A DNA stretch of 64,000 nt, from positions 4,898,001 to 4,962,000 of the forward strand of contig OY751492.1 in the NCBI GenBank assembly GCA_963565915.1, given 5' to 3'. A program made the position numbers and the translations under genes. Shown here in pieces: positions 33,455-45,424 of the stretch (within the stretch, counting starts at the first letter, position 1; every line of letters starts with the position of its first letter). The notes beneath the pieces were generated by a model. The model saw nothing but the letters and a program-made list of their open reading frames with translations. It had not been told where the DNA came from and ran no database searches. The DNA is from Entoloma clypeatum. Its lineage: Eukaryota > Basidiomycota > Agaricomycetes > Agaricales > Entolomataceae.

Positions 33455-33657
33455 GGTGAGGCCTATTTCCAGCACAAAAAATGAGGCCCCAAGGTACTTA
33501 GTAAGCAAATGTCGCCCTGCCAGGGGTGGACAGAACTACCCGTAATTACACCTTTCCTGTCCTCACCATCACAAAAAAGATCCGCCGCCCTTCTTCCTTC
33601 TCTCCTACCACCGACCTCTGACGACCGCATCCCCGTCGTCCTTTACCACACTTGAAC
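33455..33657 (+). promoter_or_regulatory. Putative promoter and 5' UTR of the G-alpha gene
   Basis: About 200 bp trapped between the two MITE copies. The second half is pyrimidine-rich (CCTTCTTCCTTCTCTCCTACC), as is usual just upstream of transcript starts in fungi. It ends in CACTTGAAC, the target of MITE copy 2. Without that insertion it would join directly to the start codon at 33944. Confidence 0.4.
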
Positions 33658-33935
33658 CTCAGTAAAAAGGCCGGGTAGGCAAAATTTGGGCAAAATGCAG
33701 GTGAGAAGGTTTTGATGCATGTAAATTTTCGAAAAACAGCAGAATCCGCACGGATCTGCACTCACATGACAATTTACCTGCAATTTGCCCACTGTCATGA
33801 GGACATGCATTGATGACAACAGTGGGCAAATTGCAGGTAATTGTCATGTAAATTTTCCAAAAAGCGCTGAATCCGCACGAATCTGCACATCCTGACATTC
33901 ACATGACACATTGCCTACATGGCCTTTTTACTGAG
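33658..33935 (-). mobile_element. MITE copy 2 (278 bp), next to the G-alpha start codon
   Basis: Same element as 33177-33454 in opposite orientation, flanked by CTTGAAC on both sides (33651-33657 and 33936-33942), a 7-bp direct duplication. It may be 8 bp if the terminal C is shared. The ATG of the G-alpha gene starts at 33944, one base after the right duplication. Terminal sequence alone does not assign the superfamily; 7-8 bp would suit hAT- or P-like elements. Confidence 0.85.
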
Positions 33936-33943
33936 CTTGAACC

Positions 33944-35483
33944 ATGGGTGGGTGCTTGTCCACAGCTGATCCAGCCGGCAGGGCCACGTCTTATGCCATC
34001 GACAAGCAAATCGAGGAAGAGAATCGAAAATACAAGCAGGAATGCAAAATTCTCCTCCTCGGTTCGTCCACTTCTTTCTCTGATTCTCTCACCTATCTCC
34101 GTCAATTACAACGATCCGGTTGGCCAATCAGCGCTCGGTGGTGGTATCTGGTGCGAGTGGCACGGGGTTGGACGGGAAAGCACGCTGCTGCTGGCAACGC
34201 TTCGCCTGCGAAATGCCTCGATTTCGAACCATATAAACTGACACCGTCATTTCCTCTATCTAGGCGCCTGCGAGAAAAACCACCATCTTCAAACAGATGA
34301 GGATCATCCACAAGGGCGGCTTCGCATCAGCAGAGCTCGCAGATTATCAACCTGCCATCTACAAGAATGTCCTCGACTCCGCCCAGGCCATCATCGTCTA
34401 CATGCGCAAAGTCGGCCTCGAGTGTGCCCAGTACAACAACCGCGTTTACGCAGACAAGGTTCTCGACTACAGGCTGGACGGTTCGCCGGGCGCGTCCATG
34501 GCTAACCCTTACTTCTCGCCCGACATCGCGAACGCGATACACCAGATGTGGCAGGATCCTATCAGCCCTAAGATCATGGACGAACATTCAAGTGAAGTTT
34601 ATGGACAGTGCAGCGTAGTAAGTATTTTGGACCTTTGATCACTGTGTCTCTTGTGACCTCCTTTCCCTCCAGCTTCTTCGGCGAAGTCATGCGGATAGGC
34701 ACCCCTGGCTACGTTCCCGACGAGATGGACGTGTTACGAGCAGAAGAGCAAAAGCATCATGGAGACGCGCTTCAGCATGGGGACCCTCTCGTATATGTCG
34801 TCTTTGTTCCTTCTTACCTTACCCCCTAACCCGGCACTCTGGCAGCATACACATGTTTGATGTCGGCGGCCAGCGCTCAGAACGGAGAAAGTGGATCCAC
34901 TGCTTCGAGAGCGTCACCTCCATCATATTCTGCACGGCGTTGAGCGAGTATGACCAGGTCCTCTTGGAGGACAAGACACAGACAGGTATGCTCATCCCTC
35001 TCCGCTCCAGTTTTGAGCTCACACAGAAACCAGAACCGGATGGCCGAGTCATTCATCCTTTTTGAGTCCGTCATAAACTCGCGCTGGTTCTTCCGGACAT
35101 CCATAATTCTGGTCCTCAACAAGATTGACGTCTTCAAGACCAAAGTCCCAAAGGTATGCCTCCACTGGCAAATCTCCCCTTTCCTCCCGTCCACTTTCTC
35201 AACCTCTAGGTCCCTCTCTCAAAATACTTCCCGGGGTACACCGGCGGTGCTGACATCAACAAGGCCGCCAAGTACATTTTGTGGCGGTTCATGCAGGCAA
35301 ACCGGGCACACTTGACTGTATATCCGCAGTATGTGTCTTTCCCTGGTCAAACCTGTGCGTGGCTGAGCGTTTTATCTCCACAGTTTGACATGGGCCACCG
35401 ACACGAAGAATATTCGACTTGTTTTTGCGGCCGTGAAAGAGACAATATTGCAGAATGCTTTGAAGGATTCAGGGATTCTCTAG
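33944..35483 (+). pseudogene. Heterotrimeric G-protein alpha subunit, probably inactive
   Basis: Starts MGGCLSTADPAG (Gly-2 and Cys for lipid attachment) with the usual helix before KILLLG, and ends NALKDSGIL at TAG 35481-35483. The core is clear: [39 protein letters not shown] and [15 protein letters not shown]. Introns fit at 34062-34263, about 34615-34670, 34799-34847, 34987-35035 (uncertain), 35155-35210 and 35331-35382. Compared with the family, about five bases are missing in the P-loop (GAGESGK region), before the MDSA block, and in switch I (KTTG region). Each breaks the frame, so GTP binding would be lost. Assembly indels are the alternative. Family signalling runs from receptors at the plasma membrane. 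Confidence 0.75.
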
Positions 35484-36480
35484 TGGTGCTGCTTTCCTTT
35501 TTTTGGATTTTGTTTGTCGTCTCTATCTGGTCAGTCTATTGCCCATTCTTGTCGTCACGACTTCACCAATTCAACCCATCCCAGATCATCTGCTCTCTCA
35601 CACACTCTTTCTCTTTCCTCGCACCGACCGCTGTTTACCACACTCCTGCTATACTCTGCTCGCTTTCCTCGTCATCTCTACTGTCCTCCCCCTCCTCGTC
35701 ATCCTCACCGTCATCTACCATCACCTCTCACTTTTATATCACTTTTTCCCTCACAACTGACACGGGGCCAGCACTACTTCCCTCTTGCCCACAACTTGCG
35801 TGTAACCATGGTCACCACGGGCCCCGGGTGTCCCTTCTTCACCAAGCCCCTCCACCATGCCTCATCTCAGGCGTTGTTGGGGCTGGCCAGGTCCTGCTAT
35901 CTCGTCTGCTGCGGCCGCCGCACCCTCCATGCCCCGACCCTGTACACATGGAATATCTACACGGAGTCGCAGCCGCCCGGTCCTCTCTCACGTCAGCTAT
36001 TCCCCTTTGCAGAGTACACGGGAATTATGTTCGTCCCGCCGCCGCCTCACATTCTGAAGGAGTCATGACAACCTGTTGATATGCTCCTCGTCCTGTTCAT
36101 AGTATACCTTTCCTCCCTCCCCTCCCCCTCGTCATCTTCCTCGCCGCCCTATCATCACTCGCATCAAGTCCACTGACCATCCTCCGCTTATGACCTTACA
36201 CACTCCTGCTCTCCTTTTGCTCAACGCCCACCTACTCACCCACCCCCTGTCTCTCTAGCCTATACAATATATGGTCGTTGTGAATCGCGGAATGGGCTGA
36301 TCCGGCACAAGCGGGTCAAACCTGGGGTGGCAGGGTATCACTGATGCCACGAGGTGTGCTGTGCAGATTTTTTGAAATGTGTCATTTGTGATGCCATACA
36401 TTGCCTAATTTGGACTGCTCAGTGCGATTCAATATTCAATATACAACATCATGGTTCTTTGAACTATTTTTAACTATCTA
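35484..36480. other. Pyrimidine-rich intergenic region
   Basis: Downstream of the G-alpha stop the + strand is rich in CTCTC and TCCTC runs. Overlapping frames (35514-36068 and 35279-36079) read through low-complexity Ser/Pro/His-rich sequence. I recognise no domain and do not call a gene. Confidence 0.5.
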
Positions 36481-36649
36481 GATTTGCTGAGATTTGCTGT
36501 CCGCGCCATTGGTCGTGTCTGTAGGTATTCTACTGGTATTCCACTAGGTTGTTGGCTTCTACTAGCTTCTTCGAAGAACAGGTCGCAAATGAAAAGCATG
36601 TCAAATATCGAAAGTATGCACGCTGTTACTTTGTGGCTTGTACATATGG

Positions 36650-39600
36650 CATTGTGTGTACAGTTCTGACATGTTCCGGCTTGTCTGCCCCTCAGAATGC
36701 ACTCAGTGCAATCACAGGGGCAATGTGGGCAAAGTCCTGCCCAAGTCGACTTACTACGACCATCGACGAATCTGGGGAAAGGATGTAGGCAGTGTAGCAC
36801 CACCACCCCGTAAAAGGGGAAGGATGGACTCGGATGAAACAGAAGTAAGCGTGATATCTTCTCTTACACCGTCGTATTTGCTAATGGCTATCAGGAGGTA
36901 CCTCAGGCTGCCGAGAGTCCTCACAATTTACTAATATCGAGAAGGTACGCCTGTCGCATGTAGAGTATCAAACAATTTGTTTACTTGTCTAATCTAGGAG
37001 GATGCAGGGCAAACCATGGAGTCTTTGGGTATGGATTTGGTAACATATCGTTCTATGGGGTTTGTCAGATGAATATTCTGATGCATTATACAGGAAACGG
37101 CACATCTACCTGGAGTTGAAACACAGGAAATTGAGATGGGCCATAGTACAGACGAATTCGAGCCTGTCCCCCCCCCCCCCAAACCGCGAACCCGAGGCCG
37201 AGACGGCGGCTGAATCTGGAGTTCTTGACCTCACAAGCGACCCACCTCTGTCGCTAACCTGGGAATCTCATCCTACTGATCCCCTTGACGACTTCGAAGA
37301 CCTGAGCCCTGATCCTGGCAGTCTCGTTCTTACCAAGGATTTTGATGATTCTGAGACAGATGGTGGAAACCTGGAGGAGGACAAGGGTGAAGACGAAGAC
37401 GGCGAGCCTGACAACTTGAACATGGGAAGCAACATGACGAACGCTCCCCCCACTCTTGATCTTTCTGAGCTTGCTCATATGGCTTCATTGCCTGACCTAG
37501 CCACAACAATGGAATTTATTCAGGAGATACGGAATGCTTCTCTGACTGACCAATGCGTCAAACTCCCCCGCGATCTACTGGAACGCCTCCGGAACCCCCC
37601 AAGATATCCTGTTGAAGTAACCCCTGATTTTCGGCTGGGCACTGATCTATTTCTCGCCACTATAAACGCCTCTCGAGAGACATACGATGATGTTCGAGGC
37701 GCGATCCTTTGTCGACATCCTGATGATGATGTTCCTTCCTTCGATCACATGAAGAAATGGTTTGCCGAGGTTACAGGAATTGTTCCATATGCCACGGATA
37801 TGTGTATAAACTCGTGTCTTGCATATACCGGACCCTTTGCGAATCATCAATGTTGTACTATCTGCAACGAGCCACGATTTGATCCTACCACAGGGAAACC
37901 ACGCCAAACATTCGAGACCATGTTGCTTGGGCCCCAGCTCCAGGCACTATATCGCGGTTCTGAGACTACAGAAAATCTAGCCTATCGTCAACAGCTCACT
38001 GATGAGATATGCAAGATGGTTGAGGAGGCAGGTGACTACTTGCCGGACACCTTCACCGACTTCTTCAATGGTTATGAATATTTGGATGCAATCGAGGAGC
38101 AGAAAATAGGGCCGGATGATATTGTGGTGATGCTTTCTATCGACGGCGCGCAACTTTACAGAAACAAGACATCCGACTGCTGGATGTACATCTGGGTAGT
38201 CCTTGATCTCATGCCTGGCCTTCGATACAAAAAGAAACATGTCCTCCCCGGTGGCATCATTCCTGGCAAGCCGAGAAACCTCGATTCATTTCTCTTCCCC
38301 GGCATTCATCACCTGTCGGCAATCCAGAAAGAAGGTCTGGTAATGTGGGACCCTCGGAGAGACAACACCTTTATTTCAAAACCCTTTTTCGCCTCTGTAA
38401 ATGCTGACGGTCCTGTGATGGCGATGGTTGCTGGTCTTGTTGGTCACAAAGGGAAGTATGGGTGCCGCCTCTTTTGTCCCATCCCTGGTCGAAAGAAACC
38501 TAAGACTTCCCAATATTATCCTGCAATCCTGAGGCCAATCAACTACGCAGAAACTGGGTGCGATCACCCCGACATTGATATGACAAACTTGCGGTCCGCG
38601 TCCGTTGACGATTACAACCTATCTCTAATACATGTGATGCAGTCGCCAAATGTCACCCAGTACAAGAAACGACGGTTAGGAACTGGCGTTTGTAAACCGA
38701 CTATTGTTCTTGGATTGGGTGATGAACATCGTTTCCCAATCCCGCGTGGCTTTGGGGCAGACATCATGCATCTCATTTCACTGAATATCCCTGACCTTAT
38801 CCTTGGACTTTGGAGGGGTACTATTGACTGCGACGCGAACGATTCACGTTCGACTTGGGATTGGGCAGTGTTGAAGGGAGATTTATGGGAACAGCATGGT
38901 GCCAATGTTGCAGCAGCAACTCCCTACTTACCAGGGTCTTTTGACCGTGCCCCACGTAATCCAGCAGAAAAAATCAACAGCGGCTTCAAGGCATGGGAAT
39001 TCCTGCTTTATATGTTCGGGCTTGGACCTGGTGTCTTTTTGAATGTCCTGCCCGATGCCTACTACATCAACTTCTGCAAACTCGTATTCGGTGTGCGCAT
39101 CATCTGTCAGCACGAGATTCCCTATGAAAAATTGCAACAGGCCCACGACATGCTGTTGAAATTTGTCCACGAGTTCGAACTTCTCTACTATCAGCGGAAG
39201 ACGGTGCGCCTTCATTTTGCACGTCCAAGTCTCCATGCAATACTACACTTAGCTCCCGAAGTAACTCGCATTGGCCCTCCAATTATCACGTCACAATGGA
39301 CCATGGAGCGAACGATCGGAAATCTAGGACAAGAAATATGACAACCATCCAACCCATATGCGAACCTGTCTTGTCGAGCGGTCCTTCGTTGCCAAATAAA
39401 TGCTCTGAAAGCCCTTATCCCCGACCTTGAAAAATCTCGTGAAGGTACGATCCCTCACGGCGGAAAGGATCTCGGTGACGGATCTGTACTTCTGAGAGCA
39501 CTTGACCGTTGCTCGCGCTGTATTCTTCCCGAAGAGTCGCAGGCTTTGCGGCAATACCTTATACAGCGCGCTAACATTGATCATCCGATTGATTCTCTGT

Positions 39601-40086
39601 ACCGCTGGGCAAGACTACGCCTGCCAAATGGGCAAATAGCACGATCTGCTTGGAGAGAGAAGTTGAAGCCACTCGAGAAAGTTCGTATGGCAAGAAACGT
39701 CAAGGTAGGTTGCGATTAAGGACATAATGAAGGATCAATACTTACCATTGCACTAGATCAAAGGTCCTCCAGAAACGATAGCGGAAGTTCACTTCTACTT
39801 CCAAATTAAGATATACCGGGAGACAACACTTACGCTCGCGATGGTTTCGACATTTTCCCCCCCTGATCTAGGGCTGTTGCAGAAGTCCTGCAATACACTA
39901 TACTCATGCACTGCTGCACACTCCGTCAAGGTTATCGATGTAAAGGACATTCTATCTGTTGTCGCAATGGTACCACATTCTCCGTTCCCCCACTTATCTC
40001 AACGGTTTTTCCTTGTCGAAAAGCCTGGTCTCAGTGTACATGCCCTGGATTCCTTCGAAGAAACCTACAAAGAAGATTTCAATTAG
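36650..40086 (+). pseudogene. Tnp2-type (CACTA-like) transposase with one in-frame TGA
   Basis: N-terminal zinc-finger-like block (CPSECTQCNHRGNVGK, then STYYDHRR), introns near 36846-36898, 36943-36999 and 37030-37070, then a 760-codon exon (37071-39341). That exon has GPFANHQCCTICNEPRFDP, VVMLSIDGAQLYRNKTSDCW, LRYKKKHVLPGGIIPG, GKYGCRLFCPIPGRKK and TSQWTMERTIGNLGQEI. A TGA (39339-39341) follows where the family reads R in EIRQPSNPYANL; the frame continues QPSNPYANL through 39704. An intron (about 39705-39758) leads to a final exon: EVHFYFQIKIYRET, LFLVEKPGLSVHALD (in part), stop 40084-40086. It would cut element DNA at its ends. I found no terminal repeats for this copy. Confidence 0.85.
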
Positions 40087-40715
40087 TCGGAATTAGGTGA
40101 GCACGTCATGCATCGATTCCACGACATTTTTGAAGAGGATGAAAATCGTCGTGAATGAAATGGTATAGAATGATTTGAATGAAGACCTTTACAGCTTTAA
40201 TGAGGTCGAGGAGCTTGGGACGGTCCTAGAAGTGGATGACTCGGAAGATGTCGAGATGCTGCCCTGATAAGTTAAAAGTATCGGATTGTAGATTACTTAT
40301 TGCTTCCTTTACCAGTCGAATACTGTATCTTTCATTCAACCTGAGCTTCTACGGCTATGTTGAATGCTGACGCATATTATCAAGCCCTTGGCAACAGGAG
40401 ATGTGTATCGACATCTAAAGAGGTCATCGACCATCAGGTTGGTTGGCGGGTACAGCTTACTGCTAACTGTCCATGGTTGGTGTAACCTGAAACTTGCGCT
40501 CCTAAGTGAAATGCCGTTTGGCCTTTCCCAGCAAACTCTCCCTTCTGTTCTTTTTTTTGGGGGGGAAAGGCGGGGACTCACGAGTTGCACTCCGTTACCT
40601 TGAGGTTTTCAACTCAGATCGCACCCTTCAGTTCTCGCGATAATTACAAGCATATGAAGAGGGACAGTTGTATTGGACCGAGGCAGACTTCAAACGCATG
40701 CTATGCGCGTAATGT
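40087..40715. other. Intergenic, possible 3' end of the Tnp2 element
   Basis: A short acidic frame (around 40190-40266: EDLYSFNEVEELGTVLEVDD, in part) could be a tail of the transposase, but no splice joins it cleanly. Otherwise nothing recognisable. Confidence 0.35.
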
Positions 40716-41025
40716 TGTTGAAGTTCCACCTGGGCGCTAGCCACAGGTGTACTGAGCAACATAGCTACAGTGGAAGTACTCTACGATACCGCTATGGTCA
40801 CTTACATGGTTTGGAGGGGGTAAGGCTAGTGAGGGCGGTTGAGGCTGGTGAGAGCGATGGAGCTGGTTAAGAGTCAAGAGACAACTTGTTGGTATTGACA
40901 GTTTCCTGGTCTTATATACTGTACTACTGTTTGTACCAACCAAACAAGTATGTAATGAAGATATGTAAAGGTCACGTGATGTAATCTAATCTAATCTAAT
41001 CTACGTGATGGGAAAAGTTTCAACA
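40716..41025 (-). repeat. Copia 3' LTR
   Basis: 310 bp reading TGTTGAAACTTTTCCC to GGAACTTCAACA on the minus strand. It holds an (AGATT)n microsatellite, the TATATAAGACC promoter word, and tandem CTCACCAGCCT-like units. The preceding polypurine tract is ATGGGGGGG. Confidence 0.9.
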
Positions 41026-41102
41026 CCCCCCCATATTTAGTACATACTTCTAAATACATCTTACTTTTTCCCACATATATATATAGGTACTTTTTGTTTC
41101 GC

Positions 41103-42494
41103 CTAGTTTTTTATCAATCCGAAGTACGGGATAAACTTGGAAAAGAGGATTTTTCCCAGATTCTTAGTTAAAAGATCTGCAGGGTTGTTCACTCCTTCAA
41201 TGAATTCGACCGTAATTATTCCTTCAGAGACTTTTTCTCTGACGAAGTGGAATCGCACATCAATGTGCTTGGATCGTTTCTCGGTTACAGGGTTGGATGC
41301 GATAAAGACGGAACCGTTGTTGTCTCCGTAGATCGGTACTGATCCGATCTGCATTCCAAGTTCGGCAAGCATGCTTCTCAGCCATGTTGCTGCGCGACTG
41401 CAATCTGATAACGCCATGTACTCTGCTTCTGTGGAAGAGAGGGCGATGGTCTTTTGCGCCGATGATACCCATGTTACTGCTCCAGACGCCAGTGATATGA
41501 AGAAGCCAGTGGTAGACCTCCTCGTGTTTTCATCTGACGCCCAATTGGAGTCTGTGAATGCATAGATTCCTTTCCCTGAGTCGCCATCATACATGATTGC
41601 GTAATTTTTTGTCGCCTTTAGATACCTGCAAATATCCCTAGCCACTTCTAAATGGCGTTTGGTGGGATTTGCGGAAAACTGCGACATTTTAATCACGGCA
41701 AAACAGATGTCTGGCCTCGTTCCAATCATCAGATATAGAAGTGATCCGATGACGGATTGGTACTTTGATCGAAGTTCTGCATTGGGTTCATCTTCGGACA
41801 TCATGGGTTTGTAGCCCGTAGGAAGTGGGGTATGGGTGGCGTTAGATTCGCTCATCCCCATTCGTTCGAGTATTTTCTCAAGGTAAGGTACTTGATCAAT
41901 GAAGATACGTTTCCCATGTTGCCTTATTTGGATAGAGAGAAATTCTTTCGGTTCCCCATCAGGCACAAGGTGCCCTAGGTCCCTACATTCCCATGTGGTC
42001 ATGAAGGCCTTTTTCTTCTCTAGCGTGTATTCTTGGTTTGTGCCGAGAAAAGCAGAGTCGTCGACATATATGACGGCGATTACAATTTCCCCTTTGGTAC
42101 TTTTGTGAATGAACACTCCCGCATCAGAGTGAAGCCGGACAAAGCCAAGCTTTTTCATGGAGGAATCAAGTTCCCTCCACCAGGCTAATGCGGCCTGCTT
42201 AAGTCCATATAGAGCTTTGAATAGTTGGTACACGAGGTGCTCTTTCCCTTTTACTATGTAGCCCTCAGGCTGTCGCATGTAAATGACTTCTTGGAGCGTT
42301 CCGTAGAGGAAGGCTGATGAGACGTCCAACAGTGTCATGAACCACCCTTCAAGGGCTGTCAATGCCAGTATTAGTCGGACGGTTTCATATCTTACGACTG
42401 GTGAGAAGATCTGATCAAAGTCGATCCCTTCTACTTGTGAAAATCCTTTTGCGACGAGGCGTGCTTTCAGGCGCCCGTCGGACTTTTGTGGCAT
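41103..42494 (-). pseudogene. pol: Copia reverse transcriptase and RNase H
   Basis: Open for 463 codons. Reverse transcriptase blocks: ARLVAKGFSQVEGIDFDQIF, LYGLKQAALAWW and the catalytic YVDD in AVIYVDDSAFLG. RNase H blocks: YAFTDSNWASD, STEAEYMALSDC, KRSKHIDVRFHFVREK and the C-terminal LLTKNL. The N-terminal part of the RT domain (the KWVF region of the family) is missing because of the junction with integrase. Copies element RNA into DNA in family members; here it lacks a proper start and upstream parts. Confidence 0.9.
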
Positions 42495-45253
42495 CTAGGG
42501 TACTTGCTTTCATCAAAGATAGCTTTCCCGCCCATGAAAATCGTGTTGGTCTCAGGATCCATGAAGCGGTATCCTTTGACCCCTGGTTTCGATCCGAGAT
42601 AAATCATCAATCGGGATCTTGATTCCAGGGAGTTCCTACGTTTCTCCTTTGGGATATATACATATGCCTGACATCCGAATACTCTGACACTAGACATGTC
42701 GGGGATCTCATTGGTCACCCTGGAGTAAGGGGTTTTCCATTCAAGACGCTGCATGGGGGTTCTGTTGTAGAGAAATGCTGCGTGTTCCAAACAGAATTCC
42801 CACCACATGGGTGGTAAGCATGCATCGAAGCGCAATGCCTGAGATTTTTCCCATAGTGTTCGATTGATCCTTTCTGCTCTACCATTCTGCTGGTGCTGAT
42901 ATGGGAGCGTGACATCGATCAGAATTCCATGATCGGCAAGTACATCCTTGTATTCGTCAAATTCTCCACCTCCATCAACCCGCCACTTTTTAGGGGTAGC
43001 GGCAAATTGATTCTGGATCATCGCAAGGAATTGTTTCAGCGCCGTGATGGCGCCTGACTTCTTCCTAAGCAAGACGACCCAGACATGGGATGAAAAATCG
43101 TCCAAAAAGGTAAGGAAATATTTGTACTTATGGTACGATGCCGTGGATATCTGCTTCAAATCCGAATGGATCAAATCAAAGGGTTTGACAGCCCTTGTCA
43201 TCGAGTTAGGATAAGATTGATTCGGCATTTTCCCTTTGAGGCACCCCGTGCAGCTTTCCTGTGATTTCTCACGTACTAACGTCCTGGGTACTCCTTTGGT
43301 ACTAGTGGGAATTTTATTAAGCGCCTGGTCATTTGGGTGGCCAAGACGTTTATGCCAGGTTTCAACAGTGATTTCGCTAGAGATCGCGTGGATTTGGTCA
43401 TAGCGTATTTCAGTGTCTAACCAGTAAATGGTTTGTCCGATGAAATGAGGCGAAAACTGTATTTTGTTCAGCCCTTTAGAGATATTAATTTCTCCGCGCA
43501 TTCCATCAACTTTGTAACCATGGTTAAGGAAGACGCCTAGGGACAATAGACGTGTGTCCATATCCGGAATATAAAATACCGGTCGTAGGAGATGGGTTTT
43601 AGTTTCCCCATTCAGGGTATGCCGTACTGGAACGGCCCCAACTCCGAGAATTTCCAGTTTCTTTCCCTTTGCAGCTGTTTGGACAAATCGCTTAGCCTTG
43701 AGAGGCCTGTAATACGCGAAGTCTTTGAACTCATGGGTAAAGTGTAATGATGCGCCGGAATCTAAGATCCACTGAGCGCGTTCTTTCTCTTTGCAGTGTG
43801 TGCAGGACGCAAAATGTTTGGTATATTTTTTGTACAGATCATCACTAAAGAGATCTATACTATCTGCATCGGTACTAGCTAATGTGTATTCAAACGTCTG
43901 TGCGTGATTATTAGCGTTTCCCATTTGGTCAAGTTTGAGAGAAGAATGTGATGAACCGTCAAGTTCGATCAGCCCATCCTCGAATTGTTCCGGCCCCATT
44001 CGCTCGCTTTGATGGTCTATGTCCATCATCTCCAGCGATTCTTCTATCGACGGGGCTACGCGACGCTGTTTAGCCAGCCTTTCATCGATTTCAGGAATGA
44101 TGGTGTCTAGGATACGAAGATTCGATCCTGAGGGGCGAGCACCAATGCCACGCGCGAGTTTGCGGACATGGTCGTTCTTTTTCCACACGGATGGTTTTCC
44201 AGAAGGAAGCCCGGTGTACTGTGACGGAGGGGGGTTCATTCTTTGCAGGAGCGACTGCATCTTTGCGGAATCGGGCTGTGCGGTACTTGTCGTTTTCCCA
44301 CGACCAGTGACGGTGGTGAAGGATGGCGGCGGAAGAGGAGGGAAGTGGATGGCGGGAGCAACAAACTCAACCGTTTCTTCCACATGGTCGGACGTGTTGT
44401 CCGCATTGTTAGCGCTTTTCTTCTGATTGCGCCAACGTCCCTTTCCCTTCTTCTTCTCAGAAGCGGTACTTGGGTCGGCCGAGTTAGGCTGCTCGTCAGC
44501 ATCGTTCTGCGAGGTACTCGGCTTCTGCTGCCTTTCCCATTTGGGGTCCTGCCCCTTTCGCTTTGTCCCGGAAATTTTCCGGGCCTGCTCATTGGACGCA
44601 CGAGTAGACCCGACCGCATACTTGCGCCGGTATTCAGAGATGATGCTTTCGGCGACGGCTTTGTAGGTGAAATCGTCGGCGTCGTAGACCTGGAAAAGGG
44701 CGGTGGAGAGTGACGACCAGGCGTCGGGAATTGCATTGGCCAGGATCATTGCCTGCATCAGGTCGGGGACGACAAAGCTTGAATCGGCGAGCCGGGCGAA
44801 AAGAGACCCCAGGCGTTCAATTTCAGGCACTGGGTCGCGTCCAGACAGTTTGTAGGTGGCGGCGGCCTTGAAATCGCCGAAGATGACGGCCGGGGATACC
44901 TTGGAGTAGGCATCCTTTAGCGTTTTCCACGTGCCAAGTGCCGAGGTGCTGTCTTTGATGTGTCGCCTGATCGCCTCAGAGACTTTCAGACGGATCGCTC
45001 CAAGGGCTGTGTCGTCGTCCCTGATCCAAGCCTTTTCTTCCTTGCGGAAGCCGGGCTGGTCAACAGTGGTAACCAGCACAGGGTGAGCAGCAGCAGTGGC
45101 CCCAGGGGTGGAGACCGTGGTGGTGAAGTCGGCGATGACAGGGCGGGTGATATCGCCAGAAACAAGGCGCCAGACTCCCATCAGGTTTTTGGCGGCCTGA
45201 CGATCTGGCCAGATAAGGCCAGATAATAAATAAAATATAAGTAAGATCTGCAA
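42467..45253 (-). pseudogene. gag-pol: Copia Gag, protease and integrase
   Basis: 928-codon frame. Gag part: VWRLVSGDITRPV, LKDAYSKVSPAVIF, MILANAIPDAWSSL. The zinc knuckle is not evident, only a single CTHCKEKE before the protease. Protease: WILDSGASLHFTHEF. Integrase: WHKRLGHPNDQALNKI with CTGCLKGK (HHCC), then DLIHSDLK, VDGGGEF and GRAERINRTL for the DDE triad, and a GKAIFDESKYP end. The frame stops 14 codons past the junction near 42487, where sequence matching reverse transcriptase starts in another frame. The start lies inside Gag, as the true N-terminus is missing. Confidence 0.88.
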
Positions 45254-45424
45254 TTCTTATATATAGGCTGACAGCGCCAGATCTGGGACATTTTCATTGG
45301 CCAAGTCGGCCAGGTGCCGCGGAATTGCATATTTTGCAAGAATTAGTTAAATGGATCATATTGTGATATTAATAAAAAATAATGATGAGTGGTTATAACT
45401 GGTAAAAGAATGGCGAGACTCGCT
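45254..45424. other. Flank of the truncated Copia element
   Basis: AT-rich; contains GGCCAGATAAGGCCAGATAA-like duplicated words at the breakpoint and TTATATATAGG. No LTR terminus is present. Confidence 0.5.

Larger units (their letters stand above)
40716..45253 (-). mobile_element. Ty1/Copia retrotransposon, 5'-truncated
   Basis: On the minus strand: partial gag, protease, integrase, reverse transcriptase, RNase H, purine tract and 3' LTR. The 5' LTR and the Gag N-terminus are absent: homology stops near 45253, where no LTR or primer site follows. A deletion with frame change fuses integrase to reverse transcriptase near 42487. A second, scrambled copy of the family lies at 30651-32489. Confidence 0.9.

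Noticed and set aside
35279..36079. 266-codon open frame overlapping the end of the G-alpha gene
   Set aside because: Its first part lies in the last G-alpha exons in another frame, and the rest is low-complexity Ser/Pro/Leu sequence without a recognisable domain.
40983..41003. Telomere-like CTAATCTAATC repeat
   Set aside because: The unit is five bases (AGATT) and lies inside the Copia LTR at the same place in both copies; it is a microsatellite, not a telomeric array.
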